NCBI RefSeq assembly: GCF_012849555.1
Contig: NZ_CP051685.1
Span: 558,001 to 622,000 of the forward strand
Reading direction: 5' to 3'
DNA from: Massilia forsythiae
GTDB lineage: Bacteria > Pseudomonadota > Gammaproteobacteria > Burkholderiales > Burkholderiaceae_D
DNA length: 64,000 nt
Below are positions 9,137 through 22,872 of the stretch, in pieces. Position 1 is the first letter of the stretch. Each line of letters begins with the position of its first letter. The notes under the pieces are model-generated. The model did not search any database and was not told where the DNA came from. It was given only the letters and a program-made list of their open reading frames with translations. Both the position numbers and the translations under genes were made by a program.

Positions 9137-10239
9137 TGGCGATCGATACCGCACTCCGTTCTAGCGCAGGCAATGCGCTCGGCTCGGCGACGAGCCGTAC
9201 CGGCGGCGCCGGCGCACTGGTGCCGGCGCGCGCCCTCGACCGCATCGACAGTGGCAAGACCGATGCCGCCGCCGCGTCGCCCCCGGCGCCGCTGCGCAGC
9301 AACGCCGGCGCCGCCGCCATCGGCAGCGCCCTGCAGGACGGCGTGGCGCGCGCCCAGCAGGCGCTCGACTACCTCGAACGCGTCGCCGGCCAGCTCGAAA
9401 ACCTGAAGGGCGAGATCAGCGCCAAGCTGTCGGCCAACAGCCGCGGCGGCCAGCGCAGCGCCAAGGCCACCTTGCCGTCGACGTCCCAAAGCGGCAGCGC
9501 ACAGCAGCTCGATGCGCAGGTGCGCCAGCTGACCGCGGTGCTGGCCGCGCGCAAGAGCAGCGCCGGCGGCAGCGTCGACGCCAACCTGGAGTTCACCAGC
9601 GCGCCGTCGACCCAGCGCTTCCGCATCCGCGTGCTGGATCTCGACACGCTGCAGCAGAACGCACCGCAGACGCTGGCATTCTCGGTCGGCGGCGTCGGCG
9701 GCCCGCAGATGGCGGCCACCGTCACGGCCGACCAGTCGTCGGAAGAAGCCGCGCGCGCCATCGACCGTGCGCTGGCGCCGCTGGGCGTACGCGCCGGCGT
9801 CGACAGCCAGGGCCTGGTGTTCTCCACGGCGGAAGCGAATTGGCCGGCGGTCAAGGACAGCATCGCGGTCAGCGGCCGCGGCCGCGTGGCCACCGAGGAG
9901 GTGGCGCCGGCGCTGGCGCCGCAGCAATGGGGAATCGGCAGCGGCAACGGCGCCACCACCACCACGGCCGGCAACGCCGACGCGCTGCGCCAGAGCCTGC
10001 GCGAAGTGGTGCAGGCGCTGGAACGCGTGCGCCGCTCGCAGGACGCCGCCAGCACCGCGCTGTCCACCGCCAGCGACCAGGTCACCGCGGCCGCTACCCC
10101 GCCGCCCGACGTCGACCTGGCCGCCGACGAATTCGCCAGCGCGGCCGCCAACACCAACTACGACTCGCTGCTGGCGCTGACCTCGGCGCTGGTCGGCGTC
10201 AGCCGCGAACGCGTGCTTGCGCTACTGGGCTTGCGCTGA
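9136..10239 (+). CDS. Flagellar-operon protein of unknown function with a flagellin-IN-like segment
   Basis: I do not recognise a named family. The 367-residue product starts with ATG inside the flgL stop (TGATG), so it is translationally coupled to flgL. Visible features are an Ala/Ser-rich start, a helical segment (ARAQQALDYLERVAGQLENL) and a region (about residues 160-250) in which LAFSVGGVGG is followed by SSEEAARAIDRALAPLGVRA and GVDSQGLVFSTAE. That layout resembles the flagellin hook-IN motif of flagellins and FliD. A helical C-terminus contains QSLREVVQALERVRRSQDA. There is no signal peptide. It may be a flagellum-exported or junction-related protein. An intrinsic terminator follows, so it is the last gene of the operon. 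Confidence 0.75.
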   Translation: MAIDTALRSSAGNALGSATSRTGGAGALVPARALDRIDSGKTDAAAASPPAPLRSNAGAAAIGSALQDGVARAQQALDYLERVAGQLENLKGEISAKLSANSRGGQRSAKATLPSTSQSGSAQQLDAQVRQLTAVLAARKSSAGGSVDANLEFTSAPSTQRFRIRVLDLDTLQQNAPQTLAFSVGGVGGPQMAATVTADQSSEEAARAIDRALAPLGVRAGVDSQGLVFSTAEANWPAVKDSIAVSGRGRVATEEVAPALAPQQWGIGSGNGATTTTAGNADALRQSLREVVQALERVRRSQDAASTALSTASDQVTAAATPPPDVDLAADEFASAAANTNYDSLLALTSALVGVSRERVLALLGLR

Positions 10240-10263
10240 GACCGCGTGATCGCTTCATACCGG

Positions 10264-10284
10264 GCCGCCCAAGGGCGGCTTTTT
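10264..10284 (+). terminator. Intrinsic terminator of the flg operon
   Basis: GCCGCC and GGCGGC form a short stem with a CAAG loop, followed by five T residues, 25 bp after the stop of the last flagellar gene. The stem is short but GC-only. It fits as the end of the flgB-to-9136 transcript. Confidence 0.75.
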
Positions 10285-10316
10285 CATTTGCGGCGCCACC
10301 CTGCGCAGCCCCACCA

Positions 10317-10762
10317 CCATCGTCCCCGCGCAGGCGCACTGCTGTCCAAGACGATCGTTGTCTCTGCCTTAAGCAGTTTTTGTTGCTAGCAGTAACGTAA
10401 AAATCATTCATAGCCAATAACTCGTCGTTCCCGGCACTGCCGAGAACGACTCCCCGCGAAGGCGGGGATAATGCCACTGGCATTATCCCCTCCATACTGA
10501 GCAAGAAAATTTGGTAGCCGGAAGCAATCAGAATGCTTCAAAAATACCAACTTTTGACACTCAGTATGGGTCCCCGCCTTCGCGGGGACGACGGTTTTTT
10601 AGGCCAGCAATACTATCTTGGACAGTAGTGCGCGCAGGCGGGGACCCATACCGAGCATTAGGAGTCGTTACGCCGGAAATGCGCGGGTGTGTCCGAGCAC
10701 GTGTTTTTGGTGACGTGGCATGGGTCCCCGCCAAGGGGGCCGCCAAGGCCGGGGACGACGGC
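10317..10762. repeat. Cluster of REP-like palindromic repeats
   Basis: This gene-free spacer between the flg operon and typA holds several versions of one palindromic unit, GGGTCCCCGCCTGCGCGG followed by GGACGACGG, in both orientations. Copies lie at about 10317-10336 (degenerate), 10447-10470, 10565-10594, 10629-10650 and 10719-10762 (with an insertion). Further copies in this window are at 37550-37579, 37647-37676 and 48938-48965, all intergenic. The unit behaves like a REP or BIME family moved by a RAYT-type transposase; no such transposase gene is in this window. The copies may also serve as transcript-stabilising hairpins. Confidence 0.75.
10464..10490. repeat. 27-bp perfect palindrome inside the repeat cluster
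   Basis: GGGGATAATGCCA and TGGCATTATCCCC face each other around a single central C. A wider imperfect inverted repeat lies next to it: CATACTGAG near 10492 and CTCAGTATG near 10560, with TTTGGTA and TACCAA inside. The whole block can fold into two adjacent cruciform-like hairpins. Confidence 0.7.
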
Positions 10763-10780
10763 GCCCGAACCGGCACCCAT

Positions 10781-10809
10781 AAAAAAACCCGCTGCAAGCA
10801 GCGGGTTTT
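10781..10809 (-). terminator. Intrinsic terminator downstream of typA
   Basis: On the minus strand AAACCCGCTG, a CTTG loop and CAGCGGGTTT are followed by a run of seven T residues, starting about 19 bp after the typA stop. It would end the rimP-to-typA transcription unit. The plus-strand version has only four T residues, so it is mainly one-directional. Confidence 0.85.
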
Positions 10810-10827
10810 CCATTACCTCGACAACGC

Positions 10828-12663
<1,836 letters not shown>

Positions 12664-12745
12664 GTGTGTTATTTCGACAGGATATGGCGTGATGGTCGGA
12701 TGAACCCGCGTCTTCCGCTCGGACAGCCGATGATGGAAACCGAAT

Positions 12746-12754
12746 AGTATAGCA
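12746..12754 (-). promoter_or_regulatory. Candidate extended -10 promoter for typA
   Basis: On the minus strand TGC followed by TATACT gives an extended -10 element, about 83 bp upstream of the typA start. No good -35 hexamer lies 16-18 nt upstream, as is common for extended -10 promoters. If real, it lets typA be transcribed apart from the upstream operon. Confidence 0.45.
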
Positions 12755-12922
12755 CGTCTGCGCCTGGACGCTGCATGCGGAGGAGTGGAAAAACCTTGGA
12801 ATTTCAACGGTTTGCCGAGAATCCGACGATTTCCCGGCAGGCCACGGCCGGCATGGCCGCGCAAGGTGACAGGGCGATGGCGGGCGCTGGCGGCTCATCC
12901 GCGCCAACGCCCGGGCCGCATC

Positions 12923-13849
12923 TCAATCCTGCGGCCGCGCGATCAGGCGCTCGGGCGCCAGCACGCCGTATTCCTGCAGGATCGCGCTGCCCAGGAGCTT
13001 GCCCCCGAAGTACACGCGCACCCTGCCCTGCTGCTCGGGCAGCGTCACCGGCTCGCGGTTCAGGGCCAGGCGCTGGCCGTTGAGGAAGCGCTTGGCGAGT
13101 TCCGCCGTCAGCTCGACCGCCGGAAAGCTCGACAGCAGCGCATCGACCGGCGCCAGCAGCGCCAGCGGATCGGCGTGCGCCTGCAAGTCTTCCAGCGTCA
13201 CCATGCCGGCCACCGTCAAGGCGCCGACCTGCACCCGGCGCAGCGCGTTCAGGTGCGCGCCGCAGCCCAGGAATTTGCCGATGTCCTCGCCCAGCACGCG
13301 CACGTAGGTGCCCTTGCTGCAGGTGACGCGGATGGTCAGCATCGGCGCTTCGTAGCCCAGCATCTCGAGCGCGTGGATGGTCACCGGGCGCGCCTCGCGC
13401 TCCAGCACGATGCCTTCGCGCGCGTATTCGTACAGCGCCTTGCCGTCGCGCTTCAGGGCCGAGTACATCGGCGGCACCTGCAGGATCGGGCCGCGCAGGC
13501 TGGCGAGCGCGGCCTCGATGCGCTCGAGCGTGACGCCGTCGACCGGACGCGTCTCGACCGCTTCGCCCTCGGTGTCGCCGGTGGTGGTGGTCACGCCCAG
13601 GCGCACTTCGGCCAGGTAGGTCTTGTCCGCTTCCAGCAGGTCCTGCGAGAACTTGGTGGCCTCGCCGAAGCACAACGGCAGCAGGCCGGTGGCGAACGGA
13701 TCCAGGGTGCCGGTGTGGCCGGCCTTTTTGGCGTTGAGCACGCGCTTGGCCTTGATCAGCGCATCGTTCGAGGACAGGCCGACCGGCTTGTCGATCAGCA
13801 GCACGCCGTCGACCAGGTCGCGCGGCTTTTTCGGGGGACGCGCGTTCAC
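12923..13849 (-). CDS. truB: TruB, tRNA pseudouridine-55 synthase
   Basis: TruB converts U55 in the T-loop of tRNAs to pseudouridine. The 308-residue product contains the catalytic motif [13 protein letters not shown] with the nucleophile Asp50, the conserved [20 protein letters not shown] block and [19 protein letters not shown]-terminal PUA-like region follows (residues about 240-305). The start is GTG 13849, sharing GTGA with the rbfA stop, so the two genes are translationally coupled. Gene order infB-rbfA-truB is conserved in Proteobacteria. Confidence 0.96.
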   Translation of the reverse strand: MNARPPKKPRDLVDGVLLIDKPVGLSSNDALIKAKRVLNAKKAGHTGTLDPFATGLLPLCFGEATKFSQDLLEADKTYLAEVRLGVTTTTGDTEGEAVETRPVDGVTLERIEAALASLRGPILQVPPMYSALKRDGKALYEYAREGIVLEREARPVTIHALEMLGYEAPMLTIRVTCSKGTYVRVLGEDIGKFLGCGAHLNALRRVQVGALTVAGMVTLEDLQAHADPLALLAPVDALLSSFPAVELTAELAKRFLNGQRLALNREPVTLPEQQGRVRVYFGGKLLGSAILQEYGVLAPERLIARPQD

Positions 13850-14295
13850 TCGTTGTCCGCGGCCTTGTCGGCGCCCGTTTCCGCGCCTGCTTCTCGCCCT
13901 TCATCGGCGCCGGCGTCGAAGTCGGCGGCGCGGGTGGCGTTGGCCTGGTCGATCAGGGCCGACATTTCCAGGCCGCGGCGGGTCGAGGTGTCGTGCACGA
14001 AGTGCAGCGACGGCAGTGTGTGGATGTGCAGGCGCTTGCCGAGCTGGTTGCGCAGGTAGCCGGACGCCTTGTTCAAGCCTTCCAGGGTCTGCTTGACCTC
14101 GTCCGGGCTGTCCTTGAGCAGCGTGAAATAGATCTTCGCGTGCGCGTAATCCGGGGTCAGCTGCACTTCGGCGATGGTGACCATGCCCACGCGCGGGTCC
14201 TTGAGTTCGAACGCGATCAGTTCCGACAGGTCCTTCTGGATCTGGTCGGCGACGCGCAGGCCGCGCGACGGGATGCTTTTGCTATGTTTTGCCAT
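13846..14295 (-). CDS. rbfA: RbfA, 30S ribosome-binding factor
   Basis: RbfA binds the 30S subunit near the 5' helix of 16S rRNA and acts in late maturation and cold adaptation. The 149-residue product has the KH-like core ([20 protein letters not shown], then [20 protein letters not shown]) and ends with an acidic Ala/Asp/Glu-rich tail (residues about 125-149) that is longer than in enterobacteria. Its stop overlaps the truB GTG by four bases. It lies 106 bp downstream of infB, with a strong hairpin and T-tract in the gap, so its level may be set lower than that of infB. Confidence 0.95.
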   Translation of the reverse strand: MAKHSKSIPSRGLRVADQIQKDLSELIAFELKDPRVGMVTIAEVQLTPDYAHAKIYFTLLKDSPDEVKQTLEGLNKASGYLRNQLGKRLHIHTLPSLHFVHDTSTRRGLEMSALIDQANATRAADFDAGADEGREAGAETGADKAADNE

Positions 14296-14327
14296 GATGT
14301 TCTACTACGTGTGTTTTTATTCTTGTC

Positions 14328-14381
14328 AAAAAAAATGGGGTCAGGCGCCCCGCGCCGCACGGCGCGAGCCTCCCGACCCCA
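14328..14381 (-). terminator. Intrinsic terminator between infB and rbfA
   Basis: On the minus strand TGGGGTC and GACCCCA close a long GC-rich hairpin (inner pairing around CGCGCCG and CGGCGCG), followed at once by eight T residues. It sits in the middle of an otherwise continuous operon. It probably gives partial termination between infB and the rbfA-truB-typA segment, or marks a separate rbfA promoter that I cannot place with confidence. Confidence 0.7.
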
Positions 14382-14401
14382 CATGGTAACGCAAGCCGTA
14401 C

Positions 14402-17302
14402 TTACAGCGAACGTGCCACTTCCTGGACTTCGAACACTTCGAGGACGTCCCCGACCTCGATTTCGTTGTTGCCCTTCAGCGACAGGCCGCACTCCAGGCC
14501 GGCGCGCACTTCCTTCGCATCGTCCTTGAAACGCTTGAGCGAATCGATCTCGCCGGTCCAGACCACGATGTTGTTGCGCAGCAGGCGGACCGACGAGGTA
14601 CGCTTGACCACGCCATCGGTGACCAGGCAGCCAGCGATCGCGCCGACCTTCGACACCAGGATGACCTGGCGGATTTCCACCTGGCCGGTGACGGTCTCGC
14701 GCTTCTCCGGCGCCAGCATGCCCGACAGCGCCGTCTTGATCTCGTCGATCGCATCGTAAATGATGCTGTAGTAACGGATGTCGACACCGTTGGCCTCGGC
14801 CACCTTGCGCGCCTGGGCGTCGGCACGGGCGTTGAAGCCGATGATGACTGCCTTCGACGCGGTCGCCAGGTTGACGTCCGACTCGGTGATGCCGCCGACC
14901 GCCGCGTGCACGATCTGCACCCGCACTTCCGAGGTCGACAGTTTCTGCAGCGAGCCGACCAGCGCTTCCTGCGAACCCTGCACGTCGGTCTTGACGATCA
15001 GCGGCAGGTTCTTGACTTCGCCTTCGGCCATCTGGTCGAACATGTTCTCCAGCTTGGCGGCCTGCTGCTTGGCCAGCTTCACGTCGCGGAACTTACCCTG
15101 ACGGAACAGGGCGATCTCGCGCGCCTTGCGCTCGTCCGCCATCACCATCGCTTCTTCGCCGGCACTCGGCACTTCGGTCAGGCCCTGGATCTCGACCGGG
15201 ATCGACGGACCGGCTTCGGTCACCGACTTGCCGTTCTCGTCCAGCATCGCACGGACGCGGCCGAACGAGGAACCGGCCAGCACCACGTCGCCGCGGCGCA
15301 GCGTACCCGACTGCACCAGGATGGTGGCGACCGGACCGCGGCCCTTGTCCAGGCGTGCCTCGACCACCAGGCCGCGCGCCGGCGCTTCGACCGGCGCCTT
15401 CAGTTCCAGCACTTCGGCTTGCAGCAGCACGTTTTCCAGCAGGTCGTCGATGCCCTGGCCGGTCTTGGCCGACACCGGGACGAACGGCGACTCGCCGCCG
15501 TATTCTTCCGGCACCACGCCTTCGGCGACCAGTTCCTGCGTCACGCGGTCGGTATTCGCGCCCGGCTTGTCGATCTTGTTGATCGCCACGACCAGCGGCA
15601 CGCCAGCGGCTTTCGCGTGGGCGATCGCCTCTTTCGTCTGCGGCATCACGCCGTCGTCGGCCGCCACTACCAGGATGACGATGTCGGTCGCCTTGGCGCC
15701 GCGGGCACGCATGGCGGTGAACGCCTCGTGGCCCGGGGTGTCCAGGAAGGTGACCATGCCGCGCGGGGTGTCCACGTGGTAGGCACCGATGTGCTGGGTA
15801 ATGCCGCCGGCTTCGCCCGCGGCGACCTTGGCGCGGCGGATGTAGTCCAGCAGCGAGGTTTTACCATGGTCGACGTGGCCCATCACGGTCACCACCGGGG
15901 CGCGCGAGGTCGACTCGAACTCGGCGTGCTCGCCCTGGTCGGCCAGCAGCGCTTCCGGATCGTCCTCGGCGGCGGCGAAGGCCTTGTGGCCCATCTCTTC
16001 CACCACGATCATCGCGGTTTCCTGGTCCAGCACCTGGTTGATGGTGCACATCTGGCCCAGCTTCATCAGCTGCTTGATGACTTCCGACGCCTTGACGGAC
16101 ATCTTGTGCGCCAGTTCGGCCACGGTAATCGTTTCCGGCACGTGGACGTCCTTGACGATCGCCTCGGTCGGCGCCTGGAAGTTCGATTCGCGCTCGTCGT
16201 GGCCGCCACGGCGTCCGCCGCGTCCGCCGCCCGCGCGCCAGCCGTCGCGGCCGCCGCTCGGCGCCGCGTTGCCGCGGCCCTTCATGCCGCCGCCCGGCGC
16301 GCCGCGCTTCTTGTCGTCCGACCAGGTCGAGGCCACGTTGGCCGACTTGATCGACTTCTTGTCGCCCGGCTTCGGACGCGCGCCGTTGCCGGTCGACTCG
16401 GCCGGCTTGGCGTCGGCCGCCTTCTTGTCGGCCGGCTTGTGCAGCGTGGCCGCTTCGGCCGGCTTCGGCTTGGCCACCGGCGCCGGTTCCGGCGCCTTGA
16501 TCACGCGGCGCGGCTGCGCCATCATGGCCTTGATCTGCGCCACTTCGTCGGCCACGGCCTTGCGTGCGCGCTCGGTGGCGGCAGCGCGTTCGGCGGCTTC
16601 CTTGGCGGCGTCGTCGGCCTTGCGCTTGGCTTCCTCGGCGGCGACACGCTTGGCTTCGTCGGCGGCGGCCTGCTTGGCCTTGGCGGCGGCATCGGCCGCG
16701 GCGCTGGCCGCATCGGCGCCGGCAGCCGCGGCCTGGGCGGACGCACGCGCCTGCTCCTGCGCGGCGGCTTCGGCATCGCGGCGTGCGCGCTCCTCGGCTT
16801 CGCGCTTGGCCTGTTCCTCGGCGGCCTTGGCTTGCGCCGCCTTTTCCGATTCCAGCTTGGCCAGGCGTTCCTGCTTTTCGCGCAGTTCCGCTTCCTGACG
16901 CGCCAGCAGTTCCGACTGGCGGCGCGCTTCCTCGTCGCGGCGCGATTGCTCGGCGGCGTCGATCACCGGCGCCTGCGATGCTTTCGCGGTCACCAGGTCG
17001 TCGCGCTGCACGAAGGTGCGCTTCTTGCGAACCTCGACCTGGATCGTGCGCGACTTGCCGCTCGCGTCAGCCTGCTTGATCTCGGAGGTTTCCTTGCGGG
17101 TCACCGTGATCTTCTTCTTTTCGCCCTGGTCGGCGGCGCCGTGGGAGCGGCGCAGGTGGTTCAGCAGCTTATCCTTATCATCCTTGGACAAGGGATCTGA
17201 CGCCGAACTTTTGTCGACGCCGGCAGAACGCAGCTGCGTCAGCAGCAAATCTGCAGGCATCTTCAGTTCGGTGGCAAATTGGGCTACGTTGTTACTCGCC
17301 AT
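14402..17302 (-). CDS. infB: InfB, translation initiation factor IF-2
   Basis: IF-2 brings initiator tRNA to the 30S subunit and drives subunit joining. The 966-residue product has the IF2_N domain ([20 protein letters not shown]), a long charged Ala/Lys/Glu-rich coiled-coil linker (about residues 100-330), and an Arg/Gly-rich stretch. A second IF2_N-like domain ([20 protein letters not shown], near residue 395) precedes the G domain ([13 protein letters not shown] near residue 474, [12 protein letters not shown]), and the C-terminal beta-barrel and tRNA-binding domains follow. It lies 97 bp after nusA. Such length and linker are usual for Betaproteobacteria. Confidence 0.97.
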   Translation of the reverse strand: MASNNVAQFATELKMPADLLLTQLRSAGVDKSSASDPLSKDDKDKLLNHLRRSHGAADQGEKKKITVTRKETSEIKQADASGKSRTIQVEVRKKRTFVQRDDLVTAKASQAPVIDAAEQSRRDEEARRQSELLARQEAELREKQERLAKLESEKAAQAKAAEEQAKREAEERARRDAEAAAQEQARASAQAAAAGADAASAAADAAAKAKQAAADEAKRVAAEEAKRKADDAAKEAAERAAATERARKAVADEVAQIKAMMAQPRRVIKAPEPAPVAKPKPAEAATLHKPADKKAADAKPAESTGNGARPKPGDKKSIKSANVASTWSDDKKRGAPGGGMKGRGNAAPSGGRDGWRAGGGRGGRRGGHDERESNFQAPTEAIVKDVHVPETITVAELAHKMSVKASEVIKQLMKLGQMCTINQVLDQETAMIVVEEMGHKAFAAAEDDPEALLADQGEHAEFESTSRAPVVTVMGHVDHGKTSLLDYIRRAKVAAGEAGGITQHIGAYHVDTPRGMVTFLDTPGHEAFTAMRARGAKATDIVILVVAADDGVMPQTKEAIAHAKAAGVPLVVAINKIDKPGANTDRVTQELVAEGVVPEEYGGESPFVPVSAKTGQGIDDLLENVLLQAEVLELKAPVEAPARGLVVEARLDKGRGPVATILVQSGTLRRGDVVLAGSSFGRVRAMLDENGKSVTEAGPSIPVEIQGLTEVPSAGEEAMVMADERKAREIALFRQGKFRDVKLAKQQAAKLENMFDQMAEGEVKNLPLIVKTDVQGSQEALVGSLQKLSTSEVRVQIVHAAVGGITESDVNLATASKAVIIGFNARADAQARKVAEANGVDIRYYSIIYDAIDEIKTALSGMLAPEKRETVTGQVEIRQVILVSKVGAIAGCLVTDGVVKRTSSVRLLRNNIVVWTGEIDSLKRFKDDAKEVRAGLECGLSLKGNNEIEVGDVLEVFEVQEVARSL

Positions 17303-17399
17303 TCAGTCCTCTTTTCTATGTGTCGCGAGATGATAAAGAATTTTGCTTGCTTTAGAAAGCGCGAAAGACCGGTTGCGTTCGCTCCGGTCTCCGTGCTTC

Positions 17400-19450
<2,051 letters not shown>

Positions 19451-19499
19451 AACGCTTCTCCAATAGCGGTCCGATGCCGGACCCTTAAAACGATTCAAC

Positions 19500-19524
19500 A
19501 AAAAAAAAATGGGCAACTGCCCAT
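19500..19524 (-). terminator. Intrinsic terminator in the rimP leader
   Basis: On the minus strand ATGGGCAGTTGCCCAT is followed by a run of nine to ten T residues, only about 50 nt before the rimP GTG. I see no promoter between it and rimP, so operon transcription must read through it. It may be a regulated attenuator, or it may end a short leader RNA that starts at the promoter near 19718. Confidence 0.85.
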
Positions 19525-19578
19525 CTTCGATTCCCAATCACAGACAAGCAATTCACCGAAAAGACTGGGAAATGCTTG

Positions 19579-19705
19579 CAAGGGCACTTCGAAAAACCGT
19601 AGCGAGCGGCAGCAATTTCGCCCGGGAAGCACGGCTGTACGAGCAGTACAGCGAGCATCGCAAGGCGTCAGTGCAACGCGCAGCAGGTTTTTCGAAGTGC
19701 CCTTG
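19579..19705. repeat. 127-bp MITE-like element with perfect 20-bp inverted ends
   Basis: The ends (AAGGGCACTTCGAAAAACC on the left and its exact complement on the right) match over 20 bp. A second perfect stem, GCTGTAC-GAGCA-GTACAGC, lies at 19634-19652 in the middle. There is no coding potential. It may be a miniature mobile element or a folded RNA region; only one copy occurs in this window. Confidence 0.75.
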
Positions 19706-19717
19706 ATTAGGACATGA

Positions 19718-19746
19718 ATTATAACCCGATACGGGAATCGTCGCAA
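19718..19746 (-). promoter_or_regulatory. Strong sigma-70 promoter of the rimP leader
   Basis: On the minus strand TTGCGA and TATAAT are separated by exactly 17 nt. This is the best sigma-70 promoter noticed in the window. The predicted start is near 19711, about 260 nt upstream of rimP. Confidence 0.75.
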
Positions 19747-19911
19747 TCGACAGGAATACAAAAATGGACTTGCATGCAACACTTCAGCCATGAAGCATGA
19801 AGCCATTCCGGCACCTGCATCGATGCGCGACTCCCGTACGGGCGGGAGCCGGAGCGGCGCGGCCGGCACTGCGCAAGCCGCGCTGTCGGCGCCCGCGCCG
19901 GCCTGCGCGAG

Positions 19912-22197
19912 TTACCCGCGCCGGCCGCGGCGCGGCATGCCGCTGTCGCTCACGCGCGGCCCCTGCGGACGGCGGTTCTGGCCGGCGCCGGCAAAGCCGA
20001 ACGTGGTCTGCAGCGGATCCGGCTGGCGTGGCCCCTTGCTGCCGCCATTGCCCCCGCCGCCGCCGCTGCGGCCCTGGCCGCCGTAGCCGCCGCCGTTACC
20101 CGGCCGGCTGCTGCGCCCCTGGCCGCCGCCGAAGCCGCCGCCCTGGTGGCTGCCGCCCTGGCCGCGGCCGCCCTGCGGCGCCGCGCCGGCGCGCGCCACC
20201 GGCGGACCGAACGGATCGGCATTGCGGTTGGCGTCGGCGCGGTCGATGCGGTTGCCGTTGGCGCGGTTGGCGTCGCCCGCCGCGCGCTCCCTGCTCCCCT
20301 GGCCCTGCCCCTGGGCCTTGCCGCCGCCGGACGCGGCGCCGCCCTTCTTCTCGATGCCGAAGGCGCCCATGAAGTTGCGCACGTCGTTTTCTTCCAGTTC
20401 TTCCCAGCGGCCGCGCTTCAGGCCGGACGGCAGCGTCATCGCGCCGTAGCGGGTGCGGATCAGGCGCGACACGGTCAGGCCGACCGCCTCGAACATGCGG
20501 CGCACCTCGCGGTTGCGGCCCTCGCCGATCACCACGCGGTACCAGCGGTTGACGCCTTCGCCGCCGCCGTCGGCGATCTTGGTGAAGTTCGCCAGTCCGT
20601 CTTCCAGCTCCACGCCGGCCAGCAGCTTCTGGCGCATGCCTTCTTCCAGCTCGCCCAGGGTGCGCACCGCGTATTCGCGGTCGATGTTGTAGCGCGGGTG
20701 CATCAGGCGGTTGGCCAGGTCACCCGAGTTGGTGAACAGCAGCAGGCCTTCGGTATTGAAGTCGAGGCGGCCCACCGCCAGCCACTTGCCGGTCTTCATG
20801 GTCGGCAGGCGGTCGAACACCGACGGACGGCCTTCCGGATCGTCCGCGCTGACGATCTCGCCGGCCGGCTTGTGGTACACCAGCACGCGTGGCGGCTTGT
20901 TGTTGTTGACGCGGCGTTGCAGCAGCTTGCCGTTGATGCGCACGGCGTCGGTCGGCAGGATGCGCTGGCCGATGTGGGCCGGCTCGCCGTTCACCGACAC
21001 GCGGCCGGCGACGATGAGTTCTTCCATGTCGCGGCGCGACCCCAGGCCGGCTTCCGCCAGCACCTTGTGCAGCTTCGGCGCGTCGTCGTCGGCAGTCAGG
21101 TCGCGGCGCGCCTTGGACGCTTGCGCCTGGCCGCGGCCGCCTTCGTTGGCGTCGAACGCGTCCGAGGTGACGAACGAGAACACGGCGTCGGCATCGCTGC
21201 CCTTGGCACCCTTGGCGCCCTTGGTACCTTTGGCGTTGGCGCCCTGGCCGGCCTGCTTGCCATCCTGTTGACGGTTCGGCTTGGCGCCCTGCTTGCCGGC
21301 CTGCTGCTTGCCTTGCTGGCCCGGCTGGCCGCCCTGCACCGGCTGGCCGTCCTGCGCCTGCTGGCCGCGCTGCCCCTTCTGGGACTGCTGGCCGCGCTGC
21401 CCTTTTTGCTCCTTCTGATCCCTCTGTTGCTTGCCGGCACGCGCTTCGCGGCGCGGCGCGGCGGCGCTGCCGGCTTCTACAGGAGCGGCATCGGCGTCGG
21501 CCGGCTGGGCGGCAACCGTTTCGACAGCGGACGCATCCTGTTCCTGCTGGGCGCGCTCGTCGCGCTGGCGCAGCTGGCGTTCTTCACGCTGCTGGCGCAT
21601 CTGGCGTGGGCCGCGCGGCTTGCGCTGTCCCGCTTCCTGGCGCACGGCGCCGGCTTGCGCCTCTTCCTGCGCGGCGGCCGCTGCAGCGTCGCCGGCCTGG
21701 GTGCTCACCTCGACATCCACCTTGACCTGCTTGCCGGACAGCGGCTTGCGCTCGGACCTGGCCGCAGCCTTGGCCGGCGCTTCGCGCTTGACGGCAGCCT
21801 GCACGGCGATCTCCGGCTGGAAGTCGGACAGCGGCGCCACCGGCTGGGCCACGGCAACCGGCGCGGCCTGCTCGGCGGCGGCCTGCTCGGCGGCCACCTT
21901 TTTGGCGCGCGGCTTGCGCGCCGGCGCCGGGGCGGCATCGTCTTGCACCGGCGCAGCGGCTGCCGGCACGGCAGTGGCTGCATCGGCGGCCGCATCCTTG
22001 GCGGCAGCCGGCTTGCGGGTGCGCTTCGGCTTGGCCGAGGTTTCCGGCTGGGCCGCACTCGGCTGGGTAGTATCGGCAGCGCCGGCATTGGCGGCGTCGG
22101 CCGCGATCTGCGCCTTGGTGCGGCGCTTCGGCTTGGCGGCCGCCTCCAGCCCCGCGTCGGCAGGGATCGTCTCGTGAGTGTCAGTTGGATTCATCAT
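19912..22197 (-). CDS. rluB: RluB-type 23S rRNA pseudouridine synthase with very long low-complexity ends
   Basis: The core (about residues 370-620) is a complete RsuA/RluB-family enzyme. An S4 RNA-binding domain ([20 protein letters not shown]) is followed by the catalytic block [20 protein letters not shown], with the nucleophile Asp near residue 474, and by [20 protein letters not shown]. RluB modifies U2605 in 23S rRNA. The core is flanked by an Ala/Lys/Gln-rich N-terminal extension of about 370 residues ([12 protein letters not shown] repeats) and a Gly/Arg/Asn-rich tail of about 140 residues. From ATG 22197 the product is 761 residues against about 290 in E. coli. A TTG at 22230 is a weaker start. 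It follows scpB closely on the same strand. Confidence 0.88.
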   Translation of the reverse strand: MMNPTDTHETIPADAGLEAAAKPKRRTKAQIAADAANAGAADTTQPSAAQPETSAKPKRTRKPAAAKDAAADAATAVPAAAAPVQDDAAPAPARKPRAKKVAAEQAAAEQAAPVAVAQPVAPLSDFQPEIAVQAAVKREAPAKAAARSERKPLSGKQVKVDVEVSTQAGDAAAAAAQEEAQAGAVRQEAGQRKPRGPRQMRQQREERQLRQRDERAQQEQDASAVETVAAQPADADAAPVEAGSAAAPRREARAGKQQRDQKEQKGQRGQQSQKGQRGQQAQDGQPVQGGQPGQQGKQQAGKQGAKPNRQQDGKQAGQGANAKGTKGAKGAKGSDADAVFSFVTSDAFDANEGGRGQAQASKARRDLTADDDAPKLHKVLAEAGLGSRRDMEELIVAGRVSVNGEPAHIGQRILPTDAVRINGKLLQRRVNNNKPPRVLVYHKPAGEIVSADDPEGRPSVFDRLPTMKTGKWLAVGRLDFNTEGLLLFTNSGDLANRLMHPRYNIDREYAVRTLGELEEGMRQKLLAGVELEDGLANFTKIADGGGEGVNRWYRVVIGEGRNREVRRMFEAVGLTVSRLIRTRYGAMTLPSGLKRGRWEELEENDVRNFMGAFGIEKKGGAASGGGKAQGQGQGSRERAAGDANRANGNRIDRADANRNADPFGPPVARAGAAPQGGRGQGGSHQGGGFGGGQGRSSRPGNGGGYGGQGRSGGGGGNGGSKGPRQPDPLQTTFGFAGAGQNRRPQGPRVSDSGMPRRGRRG

Positions 22198-22230
22198 TCG
22201 TTTCTTGGTTTTGCTGACCTGGCGCGACAA

Positions 22231-22872
<642 letters not shown>

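Larger units (their letters stand above)
19500..19711 (-). ncRNA. Candidate structured leader RNA or small RNA upstream of rimP
   Basis: A strong promoter (TTGCGA-17-TATAAT) predicts a start near 19711. The transcript then enters, within about 6 nt, a 127-nt inverted-repeat hairpin (19579-19705), continues through a 54-nt spacer and ends at a clear intrinsic terminator. Promoter, long hairpin and terminator together give a unit of about 210 nt, like a small RNA gene or a 5' leader of the rimP operon. It contains no recognisable ORF and is not a 4.5S or tmRNA match by eye. Confidence 0.5.

Noticed and set aside
10317..10762. CRISPR array
   Set aside because: The repeats differ in orientation and spacing, spacers are irregular, and no cas gene is present. 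They are palindromic REP-like units.
19500..19711. 6S RNA or 4.5S RNA identity for the leader transcript upstream of rimP
   Set aside because: The hairpin lacks the open central bubble expected of 6S RNA, extra sequence follows the closing stem, and the conserved SRP RNA apical loop is absent.
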